64,000 nucleotides of DNA. Origin: Caryophanales bacterium (lineage in GTDB: Bacteria > Bacillota > Bacilli > Bacillales > Amphibacillaceae). Below are positions 16,810 through 26,812 of the stretch, in pieces. Within the stretch, counting starts at the first letter, position 1, and each line of letters begins with the position of its first letter. The stretch lies in contig JAPFDS010000036.1 of assembly GCA_026168805.1 (NCBI GenBank), positions 61,123 to 125,122 of the forward strand, given 5' to 3'. The notes under the pieces were generated by a model. It worked only from the letters and a program-made list of their open reading frames with translations, did not search any database and was not told the origin of the DNA. Both the position numbers and the translations under genes were made by a program.

Positions 16810-18216
16810 TTAACTTGTTTCATCAATTGCCTCTTGTGGAACTTCTATGGCATCAATTTCATTCATATTTTCATATGTTTGTGTGATTTCTACGTGTAGC
16901 TCTTCTTGTCCAGCTTGAGCATGCATCATATTTTCAATCTGTTCAATGAAATTAGTTTCACTGTTGACAGTAATACGTATATTTTGTTCTAAATCTTTTG
17001 GTTCCACACCTGTTAACGAAAGATTAAATGGAGCTTGGAAAGCGCTATAAATGGCTTCGCTTTTTCCAGTGAATGTAAATAATATATTACCATCGTCATC
17101 TACTTCCATCTCGGTACCGTCTTCTTCTCCAACCGTAAAAATAATTTGTGCGATATCTTTATACTTTGTATTGATATCCCTGAAGACTTCATCCTGGTCT
17201 GTCATATCCTGCCAGCCTTCACCTGGAAATTTAGTGTATGTTACATGTTCTGATGTATAAAATTGTGCTTGCTCACCATTTAAATCGCCTACTTCATTTA
17301 CTTCTAAAGGATCTTCAATCACTTCACTAGTAGAGGTTTCTTCACTCTCATCAATGATTTTTTCTGTTAAGGTATCTAATACGGTAATAACAAGTCCCCT
17401 CATCATAGAGTAACTTTTTACCTCTTCAATATTATCTTCAATTTGAGACAACGTACTTGCTATATCTTCATCAATATTTTTTTCTGAATTTACAGTAGTT
17501 TCAGCTTCGTCAAAAACTTCTTGTGGAATTTCAATATCGTCGATTTCATTGATTTGTTCAAAGGTTTGATCAATCGATGTTTCAAGCGTATGCCCTTCTA
17601 CTTCAACGGTTAATTGATTGCTTACTTTCTCAATAAAATACGTCTCATTATCTATTATGATTTCTAAATCATGATTCACATCTTTTGGTACAGCTCCTGC
17701 TACATCAAGCGAATATGGACCTTTAAAAGAATTGTATATATCTTCGTTTTTACCCGAAAATGTTATTATGTACTTGCTATTCTTTTTTTCCATATCAATA
17801 TCTGCTTCATCTTTTAACTGCATAAGAATGTGAGAGGCACTCTCGTAGTTTGTCTCTGCATTGTCCATTGGGTCGTCCTGAGATGGTGTACTTTCCCAAG
17901 GATCGTTCGCGACTTTTCTATATGTGGTTCCATCCGTTGAATAGAGGTTTTGTGTTTGTCCATCTTGGGTTATTTCTCCGTCTGCTTCTGATGTTTTATC
18001 ATTTCGATTCGCACGCATAACACCGCTTTTCTGATCGATAGTATGACCATCTGCGTCGAGTACTCGTATCTCTAATGCAACTTCTGTATAATATTTTTCT
18101 ACCTCATTCATATGTTCCTCAACAAGGTCAATAATATCTTCCTTAGATTCATTGCCACATGCCATAAGAATAAAAATAAATACAAAGGATAAAAACATGA
18201 AAAAATATTTTCTCAA
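16810..18216 (-). CDS. lipoprotein with two repeated LolA-like domains (DUF6612-like)
   Basis: 468 residues. The signal peptide ends in the lipobox LMAC followed by GNE. Two related domains of about 200 residues follow: the first ends NEIDDIEIPQEVFDEAE and the second NEIDAIEVPQEAIDE, and both carry a PKD(V/L)-x-(H/Q) segment followed by NETYFIE or SETNFIE. The protein is very acidic. The layout resembles Bacillus lipoproteins of the DUF6612 type with a LolA/LppX-like half-barrel; ligand unknown. ATG 18216 has AGGAGTTACG upstream. Confidence 0.7.
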   Translation of the reverse strand: MRKYFFMFLSFVFIFILMACGNESKEDIIDLVEEHMNEVEKYYTEVALEIRVLDADGHTIDQKSGVMRANRNDKTSEADGEITQDGQTQNLYSTDGTTYRKVANDPWESTPSQDDPMDNAETNYESASHILMQLKDEADIDMEKKNSKYIITFSGKNEDIYNSFKGPYSLDVAGAVPKDVNHDLEIIIDNETYFIEKVSNQLTVEVEGHTLETSIDQTFEQINEIDDIEIPQEVFDEAETTVNSEKNIDEDIASTLSQIEDNIEEVKSYSMMRGLVITVLDTLTEKIIDESEETSTSEVIEDPLEVNEVGDLNGEQAQFYTSEHVTYTKFPGEGWQDMTDQDEVFRDINTKYKDIAQIIFTVGEEDGTEMEVDDDGNILFTFTGKSEAIYSAFQAPFNLSLTGVEPKDLEQNIRITVNSETNFIEQIENMMHAQAGQEELHVEITQTYENMNEIDAIEVPQEAIDETS

Positions 18217-18404
18217 CGTAACTCCTCCTATTATTTATAAGGGCCTTCTCTATTTTAGCGAATATTACATAAATGTAACAGAGCACAAAGGACTATGTGT
18301 GCTGATAAAGTACCATAAAATCTTCAGTTGTACTTTCTTCTACAATCTTGCATAATTAATGAATAAGGAAAAGGACGTAAGTATAAAAAAGAGGAGAGAT
18401 ATGA

Positions 18405-19586
18405 ATGCGTACATTTGAACAATCGGACGCGATGAAGCGACTTCCCGATCAGTTTTTTGCGAAATTAGGTGCTGAAGTTGGGCGTCTCGTTGCAGAAGGA
18501 AAAGATGTCATTCACTTAGGCCAAGGGAGTCCAGACCTTCCACCAGCAGATGATGTCATTGAAGCTTTGCAAAAAGGAGCAGAAAATCCAGTAAACCATA
18601 AATACGCACCGTTTAAAGGGTTTGCTTATTTCAGGGAAGCAGTTGCGGAATTTTATAAAGAGGAATATGACGTTGATATTGATCCCGATAAAGAAGTAGC
18701 GCTAATGTTTGGTTCAAAAATTGGCTTGTTTGAAATCAGTCAGTGCATGTTAAACTCAGGAGATACCGTATTACTTCCTAATCCAGGGTATCCTGATTAC
18801 TTATCAGGTGTTGCTCTAGCGAATGCAAAACATGAATTTGTGCCATTATATGAGAAGAATGGTTTTTTACCTGCATATGACCAGTTGTCAAAAGACGTGC
18901 TAGATCGAGCAAAAATGATGTTTTTAAACTACCCAAACAATCCGACGACTGGAGTGGCGACGAAGGAGTTTTTCGACGAAACTGTTGATGTAGCGAAAAA
19001 GCATGATATTTGTGTCGTGCATGATTTTGCGTATGGAGCGATTGGATTTGATGGTGTTAAACAACCAAGCTTCTTATCCTCAGAAGGAGCTAAAGATATT
19101 GGAATTGAATTATATACATTGTCAAAAACATACAATATGGCTGGATGGCGCGTGGCGTTTGCAGTTGGAAATGAATCGGTGATTGGAATGCTGAATGAAC
19201 TGCAAAATCATTTATTTACGAGTCTTTTTGGTGCGATTCAAGAAGCGGGTACAAAAGCGTTAACGACAAAGTCAACGTATGTGGAAGAGCTTGTTGATGT
19301 GTATGAACGTCGCCGAGATGTGCTTGTGGAAAGCTTACGAGAGATTGGTTGGCATGTGGAAGGACCAAAAGGAACATTTTTTGCATGGTTACCTGTGCCT
19401 GAAGGATATACATCCGATGAATTTACGCAGTTGTTGCTTGAAAAAGCTCATGTAGCTGTGGCTTCTGGAAGAGGATTCGGAACCCTTGGAGAAGGGTATG
19501 TTCGGTTTGGTTTACTCGATTCGGAAGAGCGTTTACGAGAAGCGGCTGAACGTATTGGTAAACTAGGAATATTTAAAAAAGAATGA
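18405..19586 (+). CDS. mtnE: MtnE-type PLP-dependent aminotransferase
   Basis: 393 residues of the class I aminotransferase fold. The PLP lysine lies in TLSKTYNMAGWR; NYPNNPTG and HDFAYGAIGFDG are conserved. Similarity to B. subtilis MtnE (YkrV) runs the full length, including EGYTSDEFTQLLLEKA. MtnE transaminates 2-keto-4-methylthiobutyrate to methionine in the methionine salvage pathway. No other mtn genes and no S-box leader are seen here, so it stands outside the usual cluster. AGGAG lies 8 nt before ATG 18405. Confidence 0.8.
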   Translation: MRTFEQSDAMKRLPDQFFAKLGAEVGRLVAEGKDVIHLGQGSPDLPPADDVIEALQKGAENPVNHKYAPFKGFAYFREAVAEFYKEEYDVDIDPDKEVALMFGSKIGLFEISQCMLNSGDTVLLPNPGYPDYLSGVALANAKHEFVPLYEKNGFLPAYDQLSKDVLDRAKMMFLNYPNNPTTGVATKEFFDETVDVAKKHDICVVHDFAYGAIGFDGVKQPSFLSSEGAKDIGIELYTLSKTYNMAGWRVAFAVGNESVIGMLNELQNHLFTSLFGAIQEAGTKALTTKSTYVEELVDVYERRRDVLVESLREIGWHVEGPKGTFFAWLPVPEGYTSDEFTQLLLEKAHVAVASGRGFGTLGEGYVRFGLLDSEERLREAAERIGKLGIFKKE

Positions 19587-19613
19587 TTTAAATGTTGAAA
19601 GGATTGAAACATA

Positions 19614-20879
19614 GTGGCATATGACGTCGCAGTAATCGGTGGTGGTCCGTCTGGCTTAATGGCAGCTATATCAGCAGCTGAGCAAGGGGCTCGAACCATT
19701 TTAATTGAAAAAGGAAAAAAACTTGGCAATAAACTAGCTATTTCTGGTGGTGGGAGATGCAATGTGACAAACCGACTTCCTGAAGAAGAAGTGATCCGCC
19801 ATATTCCTGGAAACGGTGTGTTTTTATACGGTCCATTTTCAGTCTTTAATAATTACGATATTATTGATTATTTTGAAGGGCTCGGTGTTGCACTGAAAGA
19901 GGAAGATCACGGAAGAATGTTTCCTGTTTCTAATTCAGCAAAGTCTGTCGTTGATACACTCCTTCGAAAATTAGATGAATTGCATGTGGAAATTAGATTA
20001 GAAACACCAGTGAAGACCGTGAATTATGGGGAGAAAGCTCATACTATTTTCCTCAAAAGTGGTGAAGAAGTTCAGGCGAAAGCGCTTGTCCTTGCCGTTG
20101 GAGGAAAGTCTGTTCCACATACTGGATCAACAGGGGACGGGTATGCGTGGGCTGAGAAAGCAGGCCACACGATTACAGATCTGTATCCGACAGAAGTACC
20201 GCTGACGTCGAACGAGAAATTTATTAAAGAGAAGAGTTTGCAAGGGTTATCTCTCAGAAACGTCGCTTTATCAGTGCTAGATGAACGGGGTAAAAAAATC
20301 ATCACCCATCAAATGGATATGATTTTTACCCACTTTGGTATTTCAGGGCCTGCAGTTCTGAGATGCTCCCAGTTTGTTGTGAAGGAATTGATGAAAGGTC
20401 GAAAAACGGTGGACATGACCATTGATTCTTTTCCAGATGTCAATCAACAACAATTGACTGAAAAGCTGACCGAAATGATGAATGATCAACCAAAGAAGGC
20501 TTTTAAAAATGTTGTGAAAGGACTAGTGCCTGAGAGGTTTATGCAATTTATTTTAGAAAGACATGGGGTATCCGATGAATTAAAAGTAGGAAATGTTTCA
20601 AAAGAAATGGTTCGAGGAGTTATTGGAGATTTAAAAAACTTCACGTTTACCGTGGACGGCTCGTTGTCGATTGAAAAGGCATTTGTTACCGGTGGAGGAG
20701 TTGCTACGAAAGAGATTATTCCTACGACATTGGGATCTAAAAAAATGGACAGACTTTATTTTTGTGGAGAGATTTTAGATATTCACGGATATACAGGTGG
20801 ATATAATATTACGTCTGCACTTGTTACCGGACGGCTTGCGGGAACAAATGCGGCGTATGATTCGTATGAAACTATGTAG
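19614..20879 (+). CDS. HI0933/YtfP family FAD-dependent oxidoreductase
   Basis: 421 residues. The N-terminal dinucleotide motif [10 protein letters not shown] is followed by the family signature [16 protein letters not shown]; the C-terminus has [11 protein letters not shown] and [14 protein letters not shown]. This is the HI0933-like flavoprotein family (YtfP in B. subtilis, BaiN-related); the physiological substrate is unknown. The start is GTG 19614 behind AAAGGA. It follows mtnE by 27 bp and is likely cotranscribed with it. Confidence 0.85.
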   Translation: MAYDVAVIGGGPSGLMAAISAAEQGARTILIEKGKKLGNKLAISGGGRCNVTNRLPEEEVIRHIPGNGVFLYGPFSVFNNYDIIDYFEGLGVALKEEDHGRMFPVSNSAKSVVDTLLRKLDELHVEIRLETPVKTVNYGEKAHTIFLKSGEEVQAKALVLAVGGKSVPHTGSTGDGYAWAEKAGHTITDLYPTEVPLTSNEKFIKEKSLQGLSLRNVALSVLDERGKKIITHQMDMIFTHFGISGPAVLRCSQFVVKELMKGRKTVDMTIDSFPDVNQQQLTEKLTEMMNDQPKKAFKNVVKGLVPERFMQFILERHGVSDELKVGNVSKEMVRGVIGDLKNFTFTVDGSLSIEKAFVTGGGVATKEIIPTTLGSKKMDRLYFCGEILDIHGYTGGYNITSALVTGRLAGTNAAYDSYETM

Positions 20880-20896
20880 CAGTCAGAGCCACAATT

Positions 20897-20925
20897 CGCC
20901 CACATGTTTGTGGGCGTTTGTGTCT
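20897..20925 (+). terminator. intrinsic terminator
   Basis: CGCCCACA-TGTT-TGTGGGCG followed by a T-rich stretch, between converging genes. Confidence 0.65.
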
Positions 20926-20929
20926 GAGC

Positions 20930-21694
20930 TTAGGAAGACTTCCATAAGACATCAATCATATCGTCTGTAAATAGATTCGTATCAATGGTACATTTTTCAG
21001 CGTCGATACCGTATTGCCAGCCGTATATCTGTGCATCTTCCGGTCCTTGAGGGTCAAATGAGGGTGCTTTTTCCTTTGAAGTGATTTCTTTTTGAGGGTA
21101 TGCAGTCCATAGGATGGTATTTTTTTGTGTCTTTTCTTCCGTATCATTAAAAGCTTTGAAAAGCTCGTTCTCGTCCGAAAATACGCCATATATGCCTGGT
21201 TCGTAATCAGACGCTTCAATTGTTTCATACCAACCTTGGATAAAGTCCGCATCTACATCAAAGTCCGGTTCAATGTCAACAAATAATGCGACATCGTTAG
21301 GAACATCTAACTCTTGTGCAAGTTCAATCGCTTTTTCGGCATGCTCTGCACCTGCATCTTTCGTAGTAGCGTCTGTTACGTGGTTATAAATAAGCAAAAT
21401 ATCTACTTCTTTTTCGTATAAAAAGGACACTTCATCTTCTGTTAATCCAGTTGACACGTCTTCGTTGTCACCGATATATCGTCCGAAGACATCAGGAGTA
21501 CCAAAGTTTTCTGATACACATTCATATAATTCATCTTGTGCAGCTTCAGCTGAGTCGACTCCCCAATAGGTGGATTGTTTGTCATCAGAATTGTTGTCAG
21601 AAATTTTTTCAGGAATGAGTAAAAGTGTTAAACTAATCAGGATGAAGCTAATGGAAATGAATAAAACCTTCCAGTAATCTCTCAAACGATTCAT
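20930..21694 (-). CDS. secreted or membrane-anchored DUF1906 glycoside-hydrolase-like protein
   Basis: 254 residues. One N-terminal hydrophobic segment (residues about 10-30) is followed by a TIM-barrel-like domain with YWGVDSA, FGRYIG, ILLIYNHV, ALFVDIEPD and YGWQYGIDAEKCTID. This is the Rv2525c-like/DUF1906 pattern, related to GH25 lysozyme-like folds and predicted to act on the cell wall. Catalytic function is unproven. ATG 21694 is chosen over one 18 bp upstream because GAAAGGA lies 9 nt before it. Confidence 0.7.
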   Translation of the reverse strand: MNRLRDYWKVLFISISFILISLTLLLIPEKISDNNSDDKQSTYWGVDSAEAAQDELYECVSENFGTPDVFGRYIGDNEDVSTGLTEDEVSFLYEKEVDILLIYNHVTDATTKDAGAEHAEKAIELAQELDVPNDVALFVDIEPDFDVDADFIQGWYETIEASDYEPGIYGVFSDENELFKAFNDTEEKTQKNTILWTAYPQKEITSKEKAPSFDPQGPEDAQIYGWQYGIDAEKCTIDTNLFTDDMIDVLWKSS

Positions 21695-21796
21695 TTTACA
21701 TGATCCTTTCATAGTATTCTTCTGCTAGTATATTGTGAGAGATTGATTGCTGTGTAGGTAATCCGAACAAGAATAAAAAAATAGAGGAGTAACCAA

Positions 21797-23026
21797 ATGA
21801 AAAGAGTTGTTGTTACAGGATGCGGTGCAGTATCTCCGCTTGGAAGTTCAGTAGACACCCTATGGAATCATATCAAAGAAGGGCATTCAGGTATTGTTAA
21901 TTTAGAGTCAGAAGAATTTGCTCATATACCTACGCAAATTGGTGGGAGAGTGAAAGGGTTTCATCCAGAAAAGTATTTGGATAAAAAGGAACAAAAACGT
22001 TTTGATTTATTCATACAATATGGGGTTACAGCTGCGATGCAGGCAATCGAGCAGGCCAATGTAGATGAAACGACGATGAATAAAGAGAGAATTGGTGTGT
22101 ATATTGGTACAGGAAGCGGTGGAATGGACACCACTCTTGAAAATCATTCTGCATTTCTTGACCGCGGTCCAAGACGCGTCTCACCCTTCATGGTGCCAAT
22201 GATGATTAGCAATATGGCTGCAGGAATGGTGGCTATCAAAACAGGTTTTAAAGGCCCTAGCTATTCGCCCATGTCTGCTTGTGCAACAGGAAACCAGGCC
22301 ATTGGTGAAGCGTATTTAAATATTAAACATGGATATTCAGACGCAATTGTCGCAGGTGGAGCAGAGGCGATGATGAACCCCTTAGCCTATGCAGGTTTTT
22401 CACGTATGCGAGCGATGTCGACCTTAAACGACGCTCCGGAAAAGGCGAGCCGCCCGTTTGACAAACATCGAGATGGCTTTGTTATGGCAGAAGGTGCTGG
22501 TATTCTCTTTTTAGAAGAGTATGAGCATGCGAAAAAACGTGGCGCACATATTTTAGGAGAAATCGTTGGATATGGTGCGACAACGGATGCGTATCATATT
22601 ACCTCCCCTGATTCTCAAGGGGCAGAGCGGGCAATGGGCTTAGCAATCGATATGGCAGGAATTGACGCAAGTGAAGTCGATTATATTAATGCCCACGGAA
22701 CGAGCACACCTGAAGGGGATATTTCGGAAGTTCGAGCGATTAAACGTTTGTTTAACGACCATGCGGAGAACCTTCTCGTTAGCTCTACCAAGTCGATGAC
22801 AGGGCATATGTTTGGCGCAGCAGGTGGAATCGAAGCGATTATTACGTTGAAGAGTATTGCTGAAGGAATTGCGCCTCCGACCATTAATTACGAGCCGCCT
22901 GATGAAGATTGTAGGATCAACGTTGTTCCGAATGAAGCGGTCGAAACGGATATCCATTACGCACTTTCCAATGGATTTGGTTTTGGTGGACATAACGCAG
23001 TCGTGGCTTTTAAGAAGTATGAATAA
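21797..23026 (+). CDS. beta-ketoacyl-ACP synthase II-like protein
   Basis: 409 residues of the thiolase fold with the KAS II triad C162 (SACATG), H300 (NAHGTSTP) and H337 (TGHMFGAAGG) and the GFGFGGHNAV C-terminal loop. FabF condenses malonyl-ACP with acyl-ACP in fatty-acid elongation. The gene stands alone instead of beside fabH, so it may be a second copy with a special role; the usual TGHLLGAAG is TGHMFGAAG here. ATG 21797 has GAGGAG upstream. Confidence 0.85.
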   Translation: MKRVVVTGCGAVSPLGSSVDTLWNHIKEGHSGIVNLESEEFAHIPTQIGGRVKGFHPEKYLDKKEQKRFDLFIQYGVTAAMQAIEQANVDETTMNKERIGVYIGTGSGGMDTTLENHSAFLDRGPRRVSPFMVPMMISNMAAGMVAIKTGFKGPSYSPMSACATGNQAIGEAYLNIKHGYSDAIVAGGAEAMMNPLAYAGFSRMRAMSTLNDAPEKASRPFDKHRDGFVMAEGAGILFLEEYEHAKKRGAHILGEIVGYGATTDAYHITSPDSQGAERAMGLAIDMAGIDASEVDYINAHGTSTPEGDISEVRAIKRLFNDHAENLLVSSTKSMTGHMFGAAGGIEAIITLKSIAEGIAPPTINYEPPDEDCRINVVPNEAVETDIHYALSNGFGFGGHNAVVAFKKYE

Positions 23027-23039
23027 AGCTATTGTTATT

Positions 23040-23290
23040 TGTATAGTGCCCCGATTTTATCTTTACCAAAAAATCGGGGCACTATCTTTGGGTTTAGTAA
23101 CTGTATTTTAGGTGTCGTGGAAAATCGAGGCACTATCCAGACGTTTAGTGCCTGTATTTTCAGTTCCGCCGGTAATCCAGGGCTTATCCCAGTGAATAGT
23201 GCCTGTATTGCGAGCATCACGTCAAATCAAGGCCCTATCCCATTTTTTAGTGCCCGCATTTCAAATGACGAATGGAATCCGGGCACTATG
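23040..23290. repeat. 51-bp repeat family, locus 2 (five units)
   Basis: Units of 51-52 bp start at each TAGTGCC(C/T)GTATTT-like sequence and carry AATCGAGGCACTATCC-like 3' parts. The first unit is a near-perfect hairpin: TAGTGCCCCGATTTT pairs with AAAATCGGGGCACTA. The array lies between the fabF-like stop and the converging thioredoxin-like gene. A 17-residue repeated reading frame is open across it but runs into antisense of the next gene. Confidence 0.85.
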
Positions 23291-23296
23291 AACAGT

Positions 23297-23326
23297 AAAA
23301 AAGAGGCACATCCCATGATGTACCTC
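23297..23326 (-). terminator. intrinsic terminator of the thioredoxin-like gene
   Basis: On the minus strand GAGGTACATC pairs with GATGTGCCTC and is followed by six T residues. Confidence 0.75.
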
Positions 23327-23337
23327 TCATTCTTCAC

Positions 23338-23919
23338 TCAAACAAGATCACACGCTTCAGGTGGCATCCAATCGGCTGCTTTTCCTTCCCACTTTACGTT
23401 ACATCCAAGCGGATTTGTTTGTGGAACTGAAATCGGCTCGTCGGCGAATTTTTCTGATAACGCACGATCTAAATCAAATTGTGTGGCTTGATCGGGATTG
23501 CGAGGGTTATCAACCGCACGTCCTGTATAGATAAGTTGTCTATCTTTATCAAATACAAAGAAGTGGGGCGTACGCAATGCTCCATAAGCTTCCGCGACTT
23601 TTTGTGTTTCATCACGTAAATAAAGCCATGGGAAATTATTTTCTTTCATGTTTTCAACCATATGATCATAGGAGTCTGCCTCATTTGTATTTGCGCTATT
23701 GGCGTTAATTCCAATAAATTCTATAGACTCCGTCGCAAATTTTTCAACGGTTTCACGAGTGAGTTCATTTGAATGAATCACGTATGGGCAATGATTACAC
23801 GTGAAAAATATAACAAGAACTTCCCGATCAGAAAACTCGGATAGAGAATACATCTTGCCATCTGTTCCTTTTAATTGAAAGTCAGGTGCTTTTTCACCAA
23901 TCGATAAAGTAAAAGACAT
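23338..23919 (-). CDS. thioredoxin-like peroxiredoxin family protein
   Basis: 193 residues with the AhpC/TSA-type thioredoxin fold. The redox motif is C41NHC44 in [10 protein letters not shown], followed by GINANSANT and the cis-Pro region [10 protein letters not shown]. There is no signal peptide, so it is cytoplasmic. Homologues are usually annotated thioredoxin family protein without a known partner. ATG 23919 has GGAGAGG upstream. It lies 58 bp downstream of ydbT and may be read from the same promoter. Confidence 0.8.
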   Translation of the reverse strand: MSFTLSIGEKAPDFQLKGTDGKMYSLSEFSDREVLVIFFTCNHCPYVIHSNELTRETVEKFATESIEFIGINANSANTNEADSYDHMVENMKENNFPWLYLRDETQKVAEAYGALRTPHFFVFDKDRQLIYTGRAVDNPRNPDQATQFDLDRALSEKFADEPISVPQTNPLGCNVKWEGKAADWMPPEACDLV

Positions 23920-23977
23920 ACCAACCTCTCCTCCTGAGTGATGATATATGCAGTATATCATACTCCGGAGACTATTT

Positions 23978-25453
23978 TTACATAGAGGGAAGGTTTTTCG
24001 CGACATCATTTGTTCGCTTTCCATACCAATCGATAAATTGTTCAGCATGTTCAACATCGATATCAGCCAACGATTCTTCATGGACAGGGACTGATTTGTT
24101 CGTAGTCTGGATTGTTGCTAATCCTAACTTTTGTTGAATCATTGATTGGGTCACCTCTACTTCAATAATTTCCTTTCGATTCGTCGTAAATAGAGTCGAT
24201 GACAGGCCACCAGAGTAATAATGAATCCTATGATCAACAAAGGAATATCTCGAGTTTCGATAATCAAAATAACGTCCTACATATGTTCCAACGAAAATTA
24301 CTGGCAAAATAAACGCCCATGATGATTTAAAAATGAACACAAATGCTAGAACGAACAGAAATACCCAAGGCACCCGGATCATTTTCATGAAGAGCGCTTG
24401 TTTAGGAAGTTTCGTTGTCGCTTTGCTTATTTGAAATTGAGGTAACAGTTCTTCTGTGAGTGTATGCGCCCGTTTTGTCGATAAAAAAGGAAATAATGAC
24501 AGCACACCAAATCCATCTTTTTCATCTGTTGCCGTACTTACAAGCATGATTTCCGACATGCGCAACCACTTTTTCAGTGGTGTTTGATACATACGAATTG
24601 CCTGAACATTGGCTTTTTGAATAGACATTTCCTTTTCATTTAACCATCCACTCTTGATGAAAATTCTCTTTTCATCCGATGAAATTTCGTATTTTCCATA
24701 GGTTAGAAACGTTTTAACCAACCCAATGAGGAGCGCAAGGATGATTAGTAATAATCCTGTGAGACCAATTGTCATCCATGATTTTGTAGCAATTGCTACG
24801 AACGTGTCTACGATTTCTTCGATTGGGAGTATATCTTTCATTCTTTCAAAAATAGTTAGCGCGATTGGAACAATGATTATTAAGTCCAGTGACAATACAG
24901 ATGCTCTTACCAATGTTTTATTGTCACTTGTGTAGTGAATGGTCTTTTTCTCTTCGCTTACATCTTCCTGTTGAAAGGTTTCACTTTGCTCAACCTGTAA
25001 TTCTCCTTTTCGAAAAGAATCGATGCGTTCACGAATATTCGCTGCTTCCGTATCACTTACAGCTTCAAAGGTAATTGCATGTTTTGAATCTGTTGAGCGC
25101 GTATGTAAAACGAGTGATGTAACATGAAATGGTCGAAAGTAAACAGGAGTCTTTTGTTGAATGTTCTCAATTTGCTCGATGTGTATATGGTGATGTCTTT
25201 TCTTAAACACCCCTCGGTACTGATGGACAGAATCATTTGTAAATACATACGTTGTTTTCCACCAATTGGCGATCATGATAATAAATTGCACAGCTATAAT
25301 GAGTAGGAAACCAATACGGATACTCGTAATGAATGTTGACTCATTGCCTGTTCGTAATACAAAAATGATGACTATAAAAACAATGTTATTCGCTAGTAAC
25401 CGAACAAAAGATTGGATTAATTGTAGTGGATGTAATCGTTTAGGCATATTCAT
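23978..25453 (-). CDS. ydbT: membrane-flanked bacterial PH domain protein (YdbT-like)
   Basis: 491 residues. Three bPH_2 domains are separated by pairs of membrane segments, the standard layout of YdbT. Each domain has a [24 protein letters not shown] or [16 protein letters not shown] core. In B. subtilis YdbS and YdbT together give resistance to heterologous antimicrobial peptides such as amylocyclicin. The start overlaps the ydbS stop by 4 bp, showing translational coupling. Confidence 0.85.
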   Translation of the reverse strand: MNMPKRLHPLQLIQSFVRLLANNIVFIVIIFVLRTGNESTFITSIRIGFLLIIAVQFIIMIANWWKTTYVFTNDSVHQYRGVFKKRHHHIHIEQIENIQQKTPVYFRPFHVTSLVLHTRSTDSKHAITFEAVSDTEAANIRERIDSFRKGELQVEQSETFQQEDVSEEKKTIHYTSDNKTLVRASVLSLDLIIIVPIALTIFERMKDILPIEEIVDTFVAIATKSWMTIGLTGLLLIILALLIGLVKTFLTYGKYEISSDEKRIFIKSGWLNEKEMSIQKANVQAIRMYQTPLKKWLRMSEIMLVSTATDEKDGFGVLSLFPFLSTKRAHTLTEELLPQFQISKATTKLPKQALFMKMIRVPWVFLFVLAFVFIFKSSWAFILPVIFVGTYVGRYFDYRNSRYSFVDHRIHYYSGGLSSTLFTTNRKEIIEVEVTQSMIQQKLGLATIQTTNKSVPVHEESLADIDVEHAEQFIDWYGKRTNDVAKNLPSM

Positions 25454-25944
25454 GCATCCACTTCCTTCACTTGTGCATACGTAGCAATATGCTCTTTAAG
25501 TATACGTGCGTCTTCACGAGGGAGCATCGGTATTTTATGGGGTGTTCCCATTGTACCGATTGTAATTGTTTCCACATGGTTCGAACGCAAAAGTGGCCCT
25601 TGTTCTGTTTCGACAAATTGAATTTTAGACATAGGAATCACCACTTGTTTTGAAAAAAGTCGTCCGTGCTGAAAGCGAACATAGTGTTCATTAAAGCCAT
25701 AGATCCAGTATGTATACTTCCACTTTGGCTCCATAGCAACAGACCAAATCATTCCTAAAGGGATGATTGCAATGACAATCCACAGAGTAATCATTAGCCA
25801 TTGGTACCAATGAAAGTAATAGCTCGTAATTAATAATCCAATGCAGAGGATGAGAATTAATATGTCAGTTATAACGTTCGTCGTTCTCCATATACGAATC
25901 GAACGTTTAGAGATAGAGTGAGTCAATTCAGGTAGTGTGTTCAC
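25450..25944 (-). CDS. ydbS: membrane-flanked bacterial PH domain protein (YdbS-like)
   Basis: 164 residues from GTG 25944, preferred to ATG 25953 because AAAGGA lies 8 nt before the GTG. Two membrane segments (residues about 25-75) are followed by one bPH_2 domain with YGFNEHYVRFQHGRLF and VIPMSKIQFVETEQGP. It forms the two-gene ydbST operon with the next gene and probably a membrane complex with its product. Confidence 0.85.
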   Translation of the reverse strand: MNTLPELTHSISKRSIRIWRTTNVITDILILILCIGLLITSYYFHWYQWLMITLWIVIAIIPLGMIWSVAMEPKWKYTYWIYGFNEHYVRFQHGRLFSKQVVIPMSKIQFVETEQGPLLRSNHVETITIGTMGTPHKIPMLPREDARILKEHIATYAQVKEVDA

Positions 25945-26025
25945 GCATATCATCCTTTCTCTTCCCATCCATTCTAAGGGAAGATGTTTATGAAGCGAAT
26001 CATTTTATGAATAATTTATGTTTAC

Positions 26026-26060
26026 AAAAAAGAGACACACCTTTGAAGGGATGTGTCTCT
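26026..26060 (-). terminator. intrinsic terminator of the general stress gene
   Basis: On the minus strand AGAGACACAT and GTGTGTCTCT pair and run into TTTTTTGTAAAC. Confidence 0.8.
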
Positions 26061-26084
26061 TTCGCAAATATACAGTTGAACTCT

Positions 26085-26510
26085 TTACAAATCTAAGGTA
26101 ATTTCGGCAGATCCATCCATTTTATTCATCAGTTGAATGTGTTCTGGGGTGATTTTTAAAATAGCTAAGTTCGGGTCTTCAGGACCATCGAAATAGGCTT
26201 GCATCTCATCTACCCACAATTCTTTTTTAATGTGTTCATCATCTGTAATACTTACTTTTCCTTGATATTCAACGTATGCGTCGCCATATCCGTCCCCTTC
26301 GTAGCCAAGCAAAATATGTGTGTATGGATTTTCGCGAAGTTCATCCACTTTGTCGGTATCTTTACTTGTTGCCGTATATAGTGTTAAATCTTTATTTAAA
26401 AAAGTCATATACCTAGAAACAGGTTTTTCATGTTGGATGGTTGACATTGGACCTGTCATATCTTGGGATAGAATTTGTTCTACGGTACTTCTTGCTTCAT
26501 CTTTATTCAT
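26085..26510 (-). CDS. pyridoxamine 5'-phosphate oxidase-like general stress protein (YdaG-like)
   Basis: 141 residues with the split-barrel flavin-binding fold of the general stress protein 26 family: GPMSTIQHEKPVSRYMTF, then LYTATSKDTDKVDELRENP and HILLGYEGDGYGDAYVEYQG. These small proteins bind flavin or heme; the reaction is unknown. ATG 26510 is set by AAAGGAG upstream. A sigma-B-type promoter precedes it, in line with sigma-B control of ydaG in B. subtilis. Confidence 0.8.
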   Translation of the reverse strand: MNKDEARSTVEQILSQDMTGPMSTIQHEKPVSRYMTFLNKDLTLYTATSKDTDKVDELRENPYTHILLGYEGDGYGDAYVEYQGKVSITDDEHIKKELWVDEMQAYFDGPEDPNLAILKITPEHIQLMNKMDGSAEITLDL

Positions 26511-26541
26511 AGAAAACCACTCCTTTTTATTTTCTCTTACG

Positions 26542-26566
26542 TTTCCCAAAGAACGATCATTTAATC
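26542..26566 (-). promoter_or_regulatory. candidate sigma-B promoter
   Basis: On the minus strand GATTAA and GGGAAA are separated by 13 bp, matching the GTTTAA-N12-15-GGG(T/A)A(T/A) pattern of sigma-B. The -10 ends about 32 bp before ATG 26510 of a general stress gene. Confidence 0.6.
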
Positions 26567-26632
26567 ATCGATTTACAAAGGAGATTTTTAATTTTCTTAT
26601 ATGTATAAAAAAGATACGATGAATATAGTATG

Positions 26633-26769
26633 GATCCGATGAAATAATCGTTGAAACAGCCAAATTTCATACCGTATCTGAAAGAGGCGCACTAGGAATG
26701 GAAGTGCGATTAGAAAGATACAATCATGAGTGGCACGTCCAACAAGAAGAAATTTTATGGAGGGAATAA
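26633..26769 (+). pseudogene. possible remnant of a coding region
   Basis: A frame of about 44 codons ends in TAA at 26767-26769 and encodes EIIVETAKFHTVSERG then GALGMEVRLERYNHEW and EEILWRE, which reads like protein, but it lacks a usable start and a ribosome site. It fills an otherwise gene-free gap of 300 bp. It could be a decayed gene end; no family is recognised. Confidence 0.3.
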
Positions 26770-26770
26770 C

Positions 26771-26803
26771 AAAGCCTATACACTTAAATAGGAGTGTATA
26801 GGC
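26771..26803 (-). terminator. hairpin after the universal stress gene
   Basis: GCCTATACACT pairs perfectly with AGTGTATAGGC. On the minus strand it is followed by TTTGTTATT, a weak T tract. Confidence 0.65.
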
Positions 26804-26812
26804 AACGTAAAC

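Noticed and set aside
23040..23290. CRISPR array at the 51-bp repeats
   Set aside because: Conserved parts are at both unit ends with gradual divergence, not exact repeats with unique spacers.
23039..23491. A 150-codon frame of 17-residue repeats after the fabF-like gene
   Set aside because: It reads through non-coding repeats and then antisense to the thioredoxin-like gene; it has no ribosome site.
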